In this document: one piece after another, positions 46,064 to 54,420 of the stretch
How positions within the stretch are numbered: position 1 is the first letter of the stretch
Layout of the letters: every line of letters starts with the position of its first letter
DNA from: Silvimonas iriomotensis
GTDB lineage: Bacteria; Pseudomonadota; Gammaproteobacteria; Burkholderiales; Chitinibacteraceae
NCBI RefSeq assembly: GCF_014645535.1
Contig: NZ_BMLX01000009.1
Location: 1-64,000, forward strand
Length of the DNA stretch: 64,000 nucleotides
Direction: 5' to 3'
The notes under the pieces: model-generated
Databases searched by the model: none
Told to the model about the DNA's origin: nothing
The model's input: only the letters and a program-made list of their open reading frames with translations
Made by a program: the position numbers and the translations under genes

Positions 46064-46322
46064 GTTTTATCGACTCGTTCTGTGGGTTTCGTACTCTGTG
46101 TCGACTGATTGTGAACCGCTCTGATGACCTTTGCGTAAATAAACGTTACAGCCCTGGCTGCTGCTCGCCGTAAGTTTCAGCCTTGTGTGCGTTGCGGCAG
46201 AAAAAAGCCGGTTCTGCCAAACGGCAAAGTTTGCGCTTGATCAAAAACGCGCCAGGAGGCCGCCAGTGCTGGTCCTGACCGCCTGGCGTGACGCTTTGGT
46301 GACACCGCCCAAGCCGTTGCGG
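46064..46322. other. Gap upstream of dusB, no gene seen
   Basis: The region between two divergent genes. It contains a GGCAGAA...TTCTGCC inverted repeat around 46197-46220 and the upstream side of the dusB promoter. No open frame here is convincing. Confidence 0.45.
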
Positions 46323-46351
46323 TTGCCCAAAAAATAAGCAGGCGGTAGAAT
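46323..46351 (+). promoter_or_regulatory. Promoter of dusB-fis
   Basis: TTGCCC at 46323-46328, a 17-base spacer, TAGAAT at 46346-46351, and a leader of about 22 bases to the dusB ATG. A short spacer to the discriminator TCCGGCC would suit growth-rate control, as for fis in enterobacteria; this is inference. Confidence 0.65.
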
Positions 46352-46379
46352 TCCGGCCTTTTCTGCGACAGCGGTCACC

Positions 46380-47417
46380 ATGCAGATCGGTCCTTTTCCC
46401 TTACAAAACAACCTGTTCGTCGCGCCCATGGCGGGTGTAACCGACAGACCGTTTCGCCAGTTGTGCCGTCATTTCGGGGCAGGCTACGCCGTGTCCGAGA
46501 TGATTACGGCCAATAACGCGCTGTGGGATAACGAAAAGACCCGTCGCCGCATGGACCACGCTGGCGAGCCCGGCCCGATTGCGGTGCAGATTGCAGGTTC
46601 TGATCCGGCCATGCTGGCTCAGGCGGCAAAGCTTAATGTGGAACTGGGCGCGCAGATTATCGACATCAATATGGGCTGCCCGGCCAAGAAGGTGTGCAAC
46701 AAGCTGGCCGGTTCCGCGCTGCTCAAGGATGAGGCCCTGGTGGGCGAGATTCTGGATGCCGTGGTCGCGGCGGTAGATGTTCCCGTCACGCTCAAGACCC
46801 GCCTGGGTTTCAGCAACGGGGCAGAAAACGTACTGCGTGTGGCAGAGCGTGCCCAGGCCGCCGGTATTGCCGCGCTGGCCCTGCATGGCCGCACGCGGGA
46901 AGACATGTATAACGGCGCGGCCCGCTATGGGCTGATTCGTGAAGTCAAATCCATGCTGCGTATTCCGGTGATTGCCAATGGCGACATCGATACGCCGCAA
47001 AAAGCCAAAGCCGTACTGGCCGAAACCGGTGCCGACGCGATCATGATTGGTCGCGCAGCGCAGGGTCGGCCCTGGTTGTTCCGCGAAATTGCGCACTATC
47101 TGGCCACTGGCGACATACTGCCTGCGCCCGAGGTCAGCGAGATTCGTGCTGTATTGTTGCAACACCTTGACGAGCTTTATGCGTTTTATGGCGAGTATTC
47201 CGGTTGCCGGATTGCCCGCAAGCATATCGCCTGGTATACCAAGGGCCTGAAGGATGGCAATGCTTTTCGCCAGGCCATGTACAAGCTGGACTCGACCGCT
47301 GCGCAGCATGCCGCTGTGAGCGCGTATTTCGATAGTCTGGCTGAACTGGGCGAGCGGTTGATTTACGACATGGAGGAGACTGCCACGCACGCGGATGTCG
47401 CGCTCGCGGCAGCATGA
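46380..47417 (+). CDS. dusB: tRNA-dihydrouridine synthase B
   Basis: An FMN-dependent reductase that makes dihydrouridine in the tRNA D-loop. The 345-residue product begins MQIGPFPLQNNLFVAPMAGV. The catalytic cysteine is Cys100 in NMGCPAKKVCN, and ALHGRTREDMYNG and ANGDIDTP are family segments. fis follows after 76 bases, the widely conserved dusB-fis arrangement. Confidence 0.96.
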   Translation: MQIGPFPLQNNLFVAPMAGVTDRPFRQLCRHFGAGYAVSEMITANNALWDNEKTRRRMDHAGEPGPIAVQIAGSDPAMLAQAAKLNVELGAQIIDINMGCPAKKVCNKLAGSALLKDEALVGEILDAVVAAVDVPVTLKTRLGFSNGAENVLRVAERAQAAGIAALALHGRTREDMYNGAARYGLIREVKSMLRIPVIANGDIDTPQKAKAVLAETGADAIMIGRAAQGRPWLFREIAHYLATGDILPAPEVSEIRAVLLQHLDELYAFYGEYSGCRIARKHIAWYTKGLKDGNAFRQAMYKLDSTAAQHAAVSAYFDSLAELGERLIYDMEETATHADVALAAA

Positions 47418-47493
47418 CGGCAGGCCACAAGGCCGCCGCATTTATCACTAAAAGTCCCAGGCAAGACCTGAGGGCAGTTTCAGGGAAGTAACC

Positions 47494-47757
47494 ATGAACC
47501 AGCCAGCCACTTGCGTCATTACGCAGGAAGAAGATCCTATCGCTGAATCCATCCGGTCCTCGCTGGCCCGGTATTTCGAGGATCTGGATGGTGAAGCGCC
47601 GTGCGCGCTTTATGACATGGTTCTGGCACGCGTTGAAAAACCGTTGCTGGAGCTCGTCCTTGATCACGTTGCCGGTAACCAGACCCGCGCCGCAGAAGTG
47701 CTGGGCATCAATCGCAATACGTTGCGTAAAAAACTGCAGACCTACGACATGCTTTGA
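47494..47757 (+). CDS. fis: DNA-binding protein Fis
   Basis: A nucleoid-associated protein and regulator that bends DNA. The product is 87 residues. The C-terminal helix-turn-helix NQTRAAEVLGINRNTLRKKL is the Fis signature. It is shorter at the N-terminus than E. coli Fis (98), as in other betaproteobacteria. It is read from the dusB promoter. Confidence 0.94.
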   Translation: MNQPATCVITQEEDPIAESIRSSLARYFEDLDGEAPCALYDMVLARVEKPLLELVLDHVAGNQTRAAEVLGINRNTLRKKLQTYDML

Positions 47758-47867
47758 TCATCTGGTCAGGGCAGCACGTGCCACCGCCAGCGGGGCACCC
47801 GGTTTTACTGTGAGTTGTTTCGTTAGTGTTTTGATCTTTACCTCCACGGGCATCAGGAAAAACAGCA

Positions 47868-49430
47868 ATGACCATCATCAAGCGCGCGCTGATCAGCGTT
47901 TCCGACAAAACCGGTGTACTCGAATTTGCCAAAGCCCTCTCGGGTTTCGGTGTAGAGATCCTCTCTACCGGTGGTACCGCCAAACTGCTGGCAGACAACA
48001 ACGTGCCGGTCATTGAAGTGGCCGATTACACCGGCTTTCCTGAAATGCTGGATGGCCGCGTGAAAACGCTGCACCCCAAAATCCACGGCGGCATTCTGGG
48101 CCGTCGCGATCTGGACAGCCACGTGGCCAAAATGGCCGAACACGGTATTGGCAATATCGACCTGGTGTGCGTGAACCTCTACCCGTTCGAAGCCACCATC
48201 GCCAAGCCCGATTGCAGCTTTGAAGATGCCATCGAGAACATCGATATCGGTGGCCCGGCCATGGTGCGTTCCGCCGCCAAGAACCACGCCCACGTTGCCA
48301 TTGTGACCGATGCGTCTGACTACGCACCGCTGATCGCAGAAATGAAAGACAACCAGGGCGGCCTGACGCTGGCTACCCGCGTGGGTCTGGCCAAAAAGGC
48401 GTTCAGCCATACCGCTGCCTATGACGGCGCGATCTCCAACTACCTGACCGCACTGACCACAGACGGCGAGAAAAAAGCCTACCCGGAACGCCTGAACCTG
48501 CAATTCGTGAAGGTGCAGGACATGCGTTACGGCGAAAACCCGCACCAGTCCGCCGCCTTCTACCGCGATCTGGACCCGGCCGCCGGCAGCCTGTCGCGTT
48601 ACGCCCAGCTGCAAGGCAAGGAACTGTCGTACAACAACATCGCTGACTCTGATGCGGCATGGGAAGCCGTGAAGCAGTTTGAAGAGCCGGCCTGCGTGAT
48701 CGTCAAGCACGCCAACCCGTGCGGCGTGGCCGTGGGTGCCGATACCTTCAGCGCGTACCGCCTTGCGTTCGCGACCGATACCACCTCGGCCTTCGGCGGC
48801 ATCATTGCGTTTAACCGCGAAGTGGATGGCGACACCGTCCAGGCCGTGGCTGCCCAGTTCCTGGAAGTGCTGATCGCCCCGGGCTACAGCGCCGATGCGC
48901 TGGCGCTGCTGGCCAAGAAGCCGAACGTGCGCGTACTGACCGTGCCGCTGGAATCGGGTGAGAACAAGTTTGATGTGAAGCGCGTTGGTGGTGGCCTGCT
49001 GGTGCAAACACCGGATGTCCACGCCCTCAAGCTGTCTGATCTGAAGGTCGTGACCAAGAAGTCCCCGACTGAAGCACAGCTCAAAGACATGTTGTTTGCC
49101 TGGCGCGTGGCCAAGTTCGTCAAATCCAATGCCATCGTGTTCTGCGGCAATGGCCAGACCCTGGGTATCGGCGCCGGCCAGATGAGCCGCGTTGATTCGA
49201 CCAAGATCGCCGCCATCAAGGCACGCTCGGCCGGTCTGGAACTGCGTGGCTCCGTGGCCGCGTCGGATGCTTTCTTCCCGTTCCGCGACGGTGTCGATGT
49301 GATCGCTGAAAACGGCGTGTCGGCCATCATCCAGCCGGGTGGCTCTGTGCGTGATGAAGAAGTCATCGCCGCAGCCGACGAACATGGCATCGCCATGGTG
49401 CTGACGGGCATCCGCCACTTCCGTCACTAA
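47868..49430 (+). CDS. purH: Bifunctional purine biosynthesis protein PurH
   Basis: PurH performs the last two steps of IMP synthesis: AICAR transformylase and IMP cyclohydrolase. The 520-residue product has the N-terminal MGS-like cyclohydrolase domain ([29 protein letters not shown]). The C-terminal transformylase contains [11 protein letters not shown] and [12 protein letters not shown]. It is followed by pagP and purD on the same strand. Confidence 0.97.
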   Translation: MTIIKRALISVSDKTGVLEFAKALSGFGVEILSTGGTAKLLADNNVPVIEVADYTGFPEMLDGRVKTLHPKIHGGILGRRDLDSHVAKMAEHGIGNIDLVCVNLYPFEATIAKPDCSFEDAIENIDIGGPAMVRSAAKNHAHVAIVTDASDYAPLIAEMKDNQGGLTLATRVGLAKKAFSHTAAYDGAISNYLTALTTDGEKKAYPERLNLQFVKVQDMRYGENPHQSAAFYRDLDPAAGSLSRYAQLQGKELSYNNIADSDAAWEAVKQFEEPACVIVKHANPCGVAVGADTFSAYRLAFATDTTSAFGGIIAFNREVDGDTVQAVAAQFLEVLIAPGYSADALALLAKKPNVRVLTVPLESGENKFDVKRVGGGLLVQTPDVHALKLSDLKVVTKKSPTEAQLKDMLFAWRVAKFVKSNAIVFCGNGQTLGIGAGQMSRVDSTKIAAIKARSAGLELRGSVAASDAFFPFRDGVDVIAENGVSAIIQPGGSVRDEEVIAAADEHGIAMVLTGIRHFRH

Positions 49431-49656
49431 GCAAACCAGTCCCACCTTCCTGGTCATCCCGTGTGTGCTGTCTGGCATAAGGGGTGCCAGGATGAGCTTC
49501 ATATCTGGTTGTCATGTTGTCGGATCACACTGACGGCAGGGCAACCGGTTCAACCTGATGTGCTTTGCTGCGTTAAGAGCAAACAGTACCGGCCCGAACA
49601 GGCCCGCGCCCCGTAGGGACAGTCTGGTTTCCTTGCAGGAAGTTGACTGGCTTGCT
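49431..49656. other. Gap after purH, no gene seen
   Basis: The first part of a 364-base gap between purH and pagP. I see no strong terminator and no coding frame that fits a family. Confidence 0.4.
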
Positions 49657-49684
49657 TGGCATGGACGCGGCAGGCTGTAAAATG
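49657..49684 (+). promoter_or_regulatory. Candidate promoter of pagP-purD
   Basis: TTGGCA at 49657-49662, a 16-base spacer and TAAAAT at 49679-49684, about 110 bases before the pagP ATG. If real, purD can be transcribed from it together with pagP. Confidence 0.4.
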
Positions 49685-49794
49685 CCGGCAGAACGTGCAT
49701 GCTGCGTTGCAATCAGGTTCACGGATCGTGCCAACCAGCCCGCAACTGGTCAGATCCGTACCGCTTCATATTCACCAGAAGAAACTCGTCTCTC

Positions 49795-50355
49795 ATGAAA
49801 AAAACACTTGCTGCCTTGATCTTGAGCCTTGCTGCGCCGTTGGCGTCAGCCATTGACTGCACCGGCATGGGAAGCTGGCTCGACCAGGCCTGTACACACG
49901 TTTCTGATGTGTACCAGAACGGCAAGTCGGATATTTATATCTCCGGCTACACCTGGCATGACCCGCACCAGTACACCGAAGAAAAACTGGAACAACTGAA
50001 CAAGTGGGGCTGGGGTGGCGGTTATGGCCGGCACGTCATTGATGACAAGGGCAACGAAGATATCGTTCTGGGCCTGATGTTTTCTGACTCGCACAAGAAC
50101 CCGGAATTCATGGTGGGCTACGCCGGGCTGTGGTTTACCGACCCGATCCTGGGCGGCTTGTCGTTCGGCGGTGGTTACTCCGTCGGCATGACCTCCCGCC
50201 GGGACATCTTTGGTGGTATTCCTTTCCCGATCGCGCTGCCGGTGGCCGCGATCCGCTATCGTCAGGTTTACATCATGGGCACCTGGATTCCCAGCCTGGG
50301 CGGCGTGAACAACGGGGATGTGGCTTTCTTCTTCAGTCGCTACGCATTTGAATAA
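49795..50355 (+). CDS. pagP: Lipid A palmitoyltransferase PagP
   Basis: An outer-membrane enzyme that transfers palmitate from phospholipid to lipid A, giving resistance to cationic peptides. ATG 49795 gives 186 residues with a signal peptide cleaved after Ala19 (PLASA). The catalytic His55, Asp98 and Ser99 keep the same 43-residue spacing as in E. coli PagP. Eight beta strands alternate to the C-terminal aromatic end. It sits 13 bases before purD, an unusual neighbour. Confidence 0.9.
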   Translation: MKKTLAALILSLAAPLASAIDCTGMGSWLDQACTHVSDVYQNGKSDIYISGYTWHDPHQYTEEKLEQLNKWGWGGGYGRHVIDDKGNEDIVLGLMFSDSHKNPEFMVGYAGLWFTDPILGGLSFGGGYSVGMTSRRDIFGGIPFPIALPVAAIRYRQVYIMGTWIPSLGGVNNGDVAFFFSRYAFE

Positions 50356-50368
50356 TCAGGATATACAC

Positions 50369-51643
50369 ATGAACGTGCTTGTAATCGGCAATGGCGGGCG
50401 CGAACACGCGCTGGCCTGGAAATTGTCGCAGTCGCCCCGTGTGGGCAAGGTATTTGTGGCGCCGGGCAACGCGGGTACCGCGCTGGAGCCCAATCTGACC
50501 AATGTGCCGATCACTGATATCGACGTGCTGGTGGCCTTTGCCCAGCGCGAGCAGATCCAGCTTACCGTCGTTGGCCCGGAAGCCCCGTTGTCCAAAGGGG
50601 TGGTCGATGCGTTCCGCAAAGCCGGCCTGAAGATTTTTGGCCCGACCAAAGCCGCAGCACAGCTGGAAAGCTCCAAGGATTTCGCCAAGGCCTTCATGAA
50701 GCGCCATGGCATCCCCACTGCCGACTACGAGACCTTCTCTGACGCCGCCAAAGCGCACGCCTATATCGACGCCAAGGGCGCTCCGATTGTCATCAAGGCC
50801 GATGGTCTGGCCGCCGGCAAGGGCGTGGTGGTGGCAATGTCGCTGCAAGAAGCCCATGACGCCGTGGACAGCATGTTGTCTGACAACAAGCTGGGCGACG
50901 CTGGCGCGCGTGTGGTGATTGAAGAATTCCTGACCGGTGAAGAAGCCAGCTTCATCGTCATGGTAGATGGCAAGAACGTGCTGGCGCTGGCCTCCAGCCA
51001 GGATCACAAACGTCTGAAAGACCACGACGAAGGCCCCAACACGGGCGGCATGGGCGCCTACAGCCCGGCCCCGGTGGTGACGCCGGAAATCCACGCCAGG
51101 GCCATGCGTGAAGTGATCATGCCGACCATACAGGGCATGGCACGCGACGGCATCATCTTCACCGGCTTTTTGTACGCCGGTCTGATGATCAGCCCGGAAG
51201 GCCAGCTCAAGACCCTGGAATTCAACTGCCGCATGGGCGACCCGGAAACCCAGCCGATCATGCTGCGTCTGAAGAGCGATCTGGTGAACCTGGTCGAGCA
51301 TGCCGTTGAAGGCACGCTGGACAAGGTTGAAGCCGAATGGGATCGCCGCGTGGCGCTGGGTGTGGTGATGGCTGCTGCCAATTACCCGGAGACCCCGCGC
51401 GTGGGTGATGTGATCACTGGCGCGACGCCTGAGGTGGAAGACGGCCATGTGTTCCATGCCGGTACCAAGCTCAATGCAGATGGCAAGCCGGTTACCAGCG
51501 GCGGGCGCGTGTTGTGCGTGACTGCGTTTGGTGAGACGTTCAAGGCGGCGCAGAAGCGGGCTTATGAGTTGTTGTCCGGGGTGCATTTTGATGGTGAGCA
51601 GCACCGGACGGATATTGGCTGGCGGGCGATTAGCCGGAAGTGA
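50369..51643 (+). CDS. purD: Phosphoribosylamine-glycine ligase
   Basis: PurD joins glycine to phosphoribosylamine in purine synthesis, with ATP. ATG 50369 (MNVLVIGNGGREHALAWKLS) gives 424 residues. It has the ATP-grasp fold with IKADGLAAGKGVVVA and the signature FNCRMGDPETQPIM. A longer frame from 50318 runs into pagP and is not family-like. It is followed by a hairpin and the element copy 2. Confidence 0.96.
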   Translation: MNVLVIGNGGREHALAWKLSQSPRVGKVFVAPGNAGTALEPNLTNVPITDIDVLVAFAQREQIQLTVVGPEAPLSKGVVDAFRKAGLKIFGPTKAAAQLESSKDFAKAFMKRHGIPTADYETFSDAAKAHAYIDAKGAPIVIKADGLAAGKGVVVAMSLQEAHDAVDSMLSDNKLGDAGARVVIEEFLTGEEASFIVMVDGKNVLALASSQDHKRLKDHDEGPNTGGMGAYSPAPVVTPEIHARAMREVIMPTIQGMARDGIIFTGFLYAGLMISPEGQLKTLEFNCRMGDPETQPIMLRLKSDLVNLVEHAVEGTLDKVEAEWDRRVALGVVMAAANYPETPRVGDVITGATPEVEDGHVFHAGTKLNADGKPVTSGGRVLCVTAFGETFKAAQKRAYELLSGVHFDGEQHRTDIGWRAISRK

Positions 51644-51670
51644 TTTGTTTGGGTGGGGTGGGGGTTGGGC

Positions 51671-51702
51671 AAAAAAAGGCCGTCGTTGAGATGGCTTTTT
51701 TT
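51671..51702 (+). terminator. Terminator after purD
   Basis: An imperfect hairpin with seven A on one side and seven T on the other (GGCCGTC...GATGGC), followed by TTTTTG. It is the only clear stop signal before the repeat region. Confidence 0.6.
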
Positions 51703-51741
51703 GTTTTTGGGGGGAGGGGGAGTGGTTAGCTTGTGAAGCCT

Positions 51742-51782
51742 AAACCCAAACCCAAACCCAAACCCAAACCCAAACCCAAACC
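51742..51782 (+). repeat. AAACCC hexamer array
   Basis: Nearly seven exact copies of AAACCC, ending right at the 5' edge of element copy 2 (51785). Confidence 0.9.
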
Positions 51783-51784
51783 TT

Positions 51785-52123
51785 GTTAGCGCCTGCGGCG
51801 CGGTGTTTTGATACCGGGGGTGCCCGGAGCACGGTACTTTTCTTTGGGTCGCCAAAGAAAAGTACCCAAAAGAAAGGCGACCCCTGCGACGGCGCTCGCT
51901 ACGCGAGTTCCCTGCGCTTCTCGCGAAGTCCGGCTGGCTACGGGAACTCGCTTCGCTCAAACACCCCTTCGCCGCAACCCCGGACTTCGCTGCGATGCTC
52001 GGCGCAGTCAGGGGGAGGGACGTCAAAAGCAACTGCAACCCCGGAAATCAACGGCAACGGCAACGGCAATGGCAATGGCAATGGCAATGGCAATGGCAAC
52101 GGCAACGGCAACGGCAACGGCAG
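51785..52123 (+). repeat. Interspersed structured element, copy 2, with GGCAAC/T tail
   Basis: The same core as copies 1 and 3. The hairpin at 51833-51866 has GGTACTTTTCTTTG paired with CAAAGAAAAGTACC. The interleaved stems are at 51903-51912 with 51942-51951 and at 51923-51933 with 51980-51990. The tail is a run of GGCAAC and GGCAAT hexamers (about 52051-52121). It lies between convergent purD and hemF. The rest of the 51644-52329 gap holds no gene. Confidence 0.75.
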
Positions 52124-52180
52124 ACCAATCGCGCAAACTGTCTGCTTGCAAGAATGACCCGGCAGCCTCACCACTTCGTC

Positions 52181-52200
52181 ATTCCCGCGCAGGCGGGAAT
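52181..52200. repeat. dRS3-type inverted repeat
   Basis: An exact ATTCCC-N8-GGGAAT palindrome (ATTCCCGCGCAGGCGGGAAT). The pattern is the consensus of the neisserial dRS3 repeat. It sits in the flank CGTC...CCAGT. Confidence 0.7.
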
Positions 52201-52288
52201 CCAGTAAAGCCCTGAAACAGCACCACTCAAGCCAGCTCTGCCCCGGTGTGCAGGGTGGATGCGCAGAGCAATCCAACGTACGCTCTGC

Positions 52289-52336
52289 CACACCTCACAC
52301 CTCACACCTCACACCTCACACCTCACACCTCACACC
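52289..52336. repeat. CACACCT heptamer array over the hemF stop
   Basis: Six exact CACACCT units plus a partial one. The hemF stop codon (complement of 52330-52332) lies inside the array. Confidence 0.85.
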
Positions 52337-53226
52337 CAGTCCTTGCCGATGAGGAAGTCGCTCATCAGGCGGGCTTCTGCTGATCCTTGTGGTGGGTGCC
52401 AGTCGTAGCGCCATTTCACAATCGGCGGCATCGACATGAGGATGGATTCGGTTCGCCCGCCAGACTGCAGGCCAAACAGGGTGCCGCGGTCCCATACCAG
52501 GTTGAATTCGACGTAGCGGCCGCGGCGATAGGCTTGCCAGTCGCGTTCGCGTTCGCCAAACGGGTATTCGCGGCGGCGTTCGACGATGGGTACCCAGGCA
52601 TGCAGGAAGGCGTCGCCTACGGCGCGGATGAAGGCGAAGCCGCCTTCAAAACCCAGTTCTGACAAGTCGTCGAAGAAAATGCCGCCAATGCCGCGCGGTT
52701 CGTTGCGGTGTTTGAGGAAGAAATACGTGTCGCACCAGGCTTTGTACTTGGGGTAGTACGCGTCGCCAAACGGCGCCAGGGCGTCGCGGCAGGTGGTGTG
52801 GAAGTGATGGGCGTCTTCTTCAAAGCCGTAGTAGGGCGTCAGGTCCATGCCGCCGCCAAACCACACGACATCATCGTGACCTTCGGCATAGGCGCGGAAC
52901 ATGCGCACGTTCATGTGCACGGTCGGCACGTAGGGGTTGCGCGGGTGAATGACCAGCGATACGCCCATGGCTTCCCACGCGCGGCCGGCCAGTTCCGGGC
53001 GGTGCGCGGTGGCAGAAGGGGGCAGTGTCTGCCCTTTGACGTGAGAGAAATTAACCCCGCCGCGCTCGATCAGGCCACCGTCTTCCACCAGCCGTGAAAT
53101 CCCGCCCCCGCCTTCCGCGCGGTCCCACTGATCGTGGCGGAAGGTGTGACCATCCAGGTTTTCCAGCGTAGCGACGATGTTTTGCTGCAGCGACAACAGA
53201 TAGTCGCGCACCTGGGAAGCGGACAT
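52330..53226 (-). CDS. hemF: Oxygen-dependent coproporphyrinogen III oxidase
   Basis: HemF converts coproporphyrinogen III to protoporphyrinogen IX in aerobic haem synthesis. ATG 53226 ([20 protein letters not shown]) gives 298 residues. [30 protein letters not shown] and [13 protein letters not shown] are family segments. A longer N-terminal frame to 53343 is not conserved. Its last codons lie in the heptamer array at 52289-52336. hemA is also in this window. Confidence 0.96.
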   Translation of the reverse strand: MSASQVRDYLLSLQQNIVATLENLDGHTFRHDQWDRAEGGGGISRLVEDGGLIERGGVNFSHVKGQTLPPSATAHRPELAGRAWEAMGVSLVIHPRNPYVPTVHMNVRMFRAYAEGHDDVVWFGGGMDLTPYYGFEEDAHHFHTTCRDALAPFGDAYYPKYKAWCDTYFFLKHRNEPRGIGGIFFDDLSELGFEGGFAFIRAVGDAFLHAWVPIVERRREYPFGERERDWQAYRRGRYVEFNLVWDRGTLFGLQSGGRTESILMSMPPIVKWRYDWHPPQGSAEARLMSDFLIGKDWV

Positions 53227-53299
53227 GGGGGTTTTCTCCGGATGCAAAGAAGCAAATGGTACGTGATTCATGCCCGGTCCGGCGCATGACGCCAAAACA

Positions 53300-53328
53300 A
53301 AAGCCCCGCGTGCGGGCGGGGCTTTTAG
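53300..53328 (-). terminator. Terminator after panD
   Basis: On the minus strand AAAGCCCCGC and GCGGGGCTTTTG form a strong stem with T residues, 15 bases after the panD stop. Confidence 0.8.
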
Positions 53329-53343
53329 CTGCGGCGGCGACAC

Positions 53344-53721
53344 TCAGTTTTGTGTCGGGATGCCGTGCTTGATTTCCTTGATCTTGTTTTGCGCATCAAC
53401 GAACACCAGCGCCGGGTGATGGCTGGCCAGTTCGGTCTCGTTGTATTGGGCAAAGGTGGCGATGATCAGCAAGTCGCCCACCTGGGCCTGGCGCGCGGCG
53501 GAACCGTTCAGCGAGATGATGCCCGAGCCCCGTGCGCCCTTGATGGCGTAGGTCGAAAAACGTGCACCGTTGTTGATGTTCCAGATGGTGACTTCTTCAA
53601 ACTCACGGATGTTCGCTGCTTCGAGGAGATCTTCATCGATAGCGCAAGACCCTTCGTAGTGCAGTTCGGCATGGGTGGCCGTGACACGGTGGATCTTGGA
53701 TTTGAGCATGCTGCGGTTCAT
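53344..53721 (-). CDS. panD: Aspartate 1-decarboxylase
   Basis: PanD makes beta-alanine for pantothenate and CoA. It is a pyruvoyl enzyme that self-cleaves between Gly24 and Ser25, here in HYEGSCAID. The 125-residue product starts [14 protein letters not shown], close to the usual MLKSK start. It has a terminator and is separate from hemF downstream. Confidence 0.96.
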   Translation of the reverse strand: MNRSMLKSKIHRVTATHAELHYEGSCAIDEDLLEAANIREFEEVTIWNINNGARFSTYAIKGARGSGIISLNGSAARQAQVGDLLIIATFAQYNETELASHHPALVFVDAQNKIKEIKHGIPTQN

Positions 53722-53817
53722 GGTAAAGCTCCGACATCACTTGTAAGGGCGCGATTATAAATCGCAAATATGGCCGGTGTACTGGCACTTTCAGCCATCT
53801 GGCTGTTTGATCAATGA

Positions 53818-54375
53818 TCAGGCGCGGTAGACGAGGCAGTCGTCCAGCAAGAACTCGCCCGGGCCTGGGCGCGCGTTCAGCAACACGCGGTCAAACGCCA
53901 TCTGCTGGCCATCTACTTTCACCCAGGCCGGGATCACTTTGCCCTGGTAGCTCCCCACACTTTCGTCGGCGCGGATGATTTCCTGGGGTGTCACTGGCGC
54001 CGGCGGCGCGGCGGCTTCGGTGGCCTGGGCCAGCATGGCGGCGGCGCGGGCGACTTCCGCTTCACGCTCGCGCGGTTGCACTGGCAGGTTGCGCAGGAAC
54101 CAGCCAAACAGGAAGGCCGGCATGATCACCCGTGTCACGCGCTTGTGGTTATCCACGCGACAGGCCACGCCAAAAACCTCGCCACACTTGGGGCATTGGG
54201 CCTTGGCGGCAATCGCCAGGCTGTCATCAAGCAAGCGCGCGACGCCAAACATGTCTTTAGCGCCCAGCATGTGGCCGCAACGCACGCACGGCTTGGAGAA
54301 CTGCCGGATCTGCTCGCCGTTGGCAAAGCGCATCGGCAGGTAATAGTTCAAAGGGCGTTTCTGCTGCATAAACAA
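53818..54375 (-). CDS. Zinc-ribbon protein, unknown
   Basis: A 185-residue protein with two CxxC pairs, Cys30/Cys33 (CVRC) and Cys61/Cys64 (CPKC), that probably form one zinc ribbon. A hydrophobic stretch (about 84-97, MPAFLFGWFLRNLP) follows, then an Ala/Pro-rich segment. The start may be ATG 54375 or 54369. I do not recognise a family. It lies 45 bases after the RNase gene stop on the same strand and may be its operon partner. Confidence 0.6.
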   Translation of the reverse strand: MFMQQKRPLNYYLPMRFANGEQIRQFSKPCVRCGHMLGAKDMFGVARLLDDSLAIAAKAQCPKCGEVFGVACRVDNHKRVTRVIMPAFLFGWFLRNLPVQPREREAEVARAAAMLAQATEAAAPPAPVTPQEIIRADESVGSYQGKVIPAWVKVDGQQMAFDRVLLNARPGPGEFLLDDCLVYRA

Positions 54376-54420
54376 TCATCCCGATTCGAACAGCCAGCCT
54401 GCCCGGCCGGCCATTCTTCG

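Noticed and set aside
46064-46379. A small RNA gene upstream of dusB
   Set aside because: Only one modest inverted repeat and no promoter/terminator pair apart from the dusB promoter.
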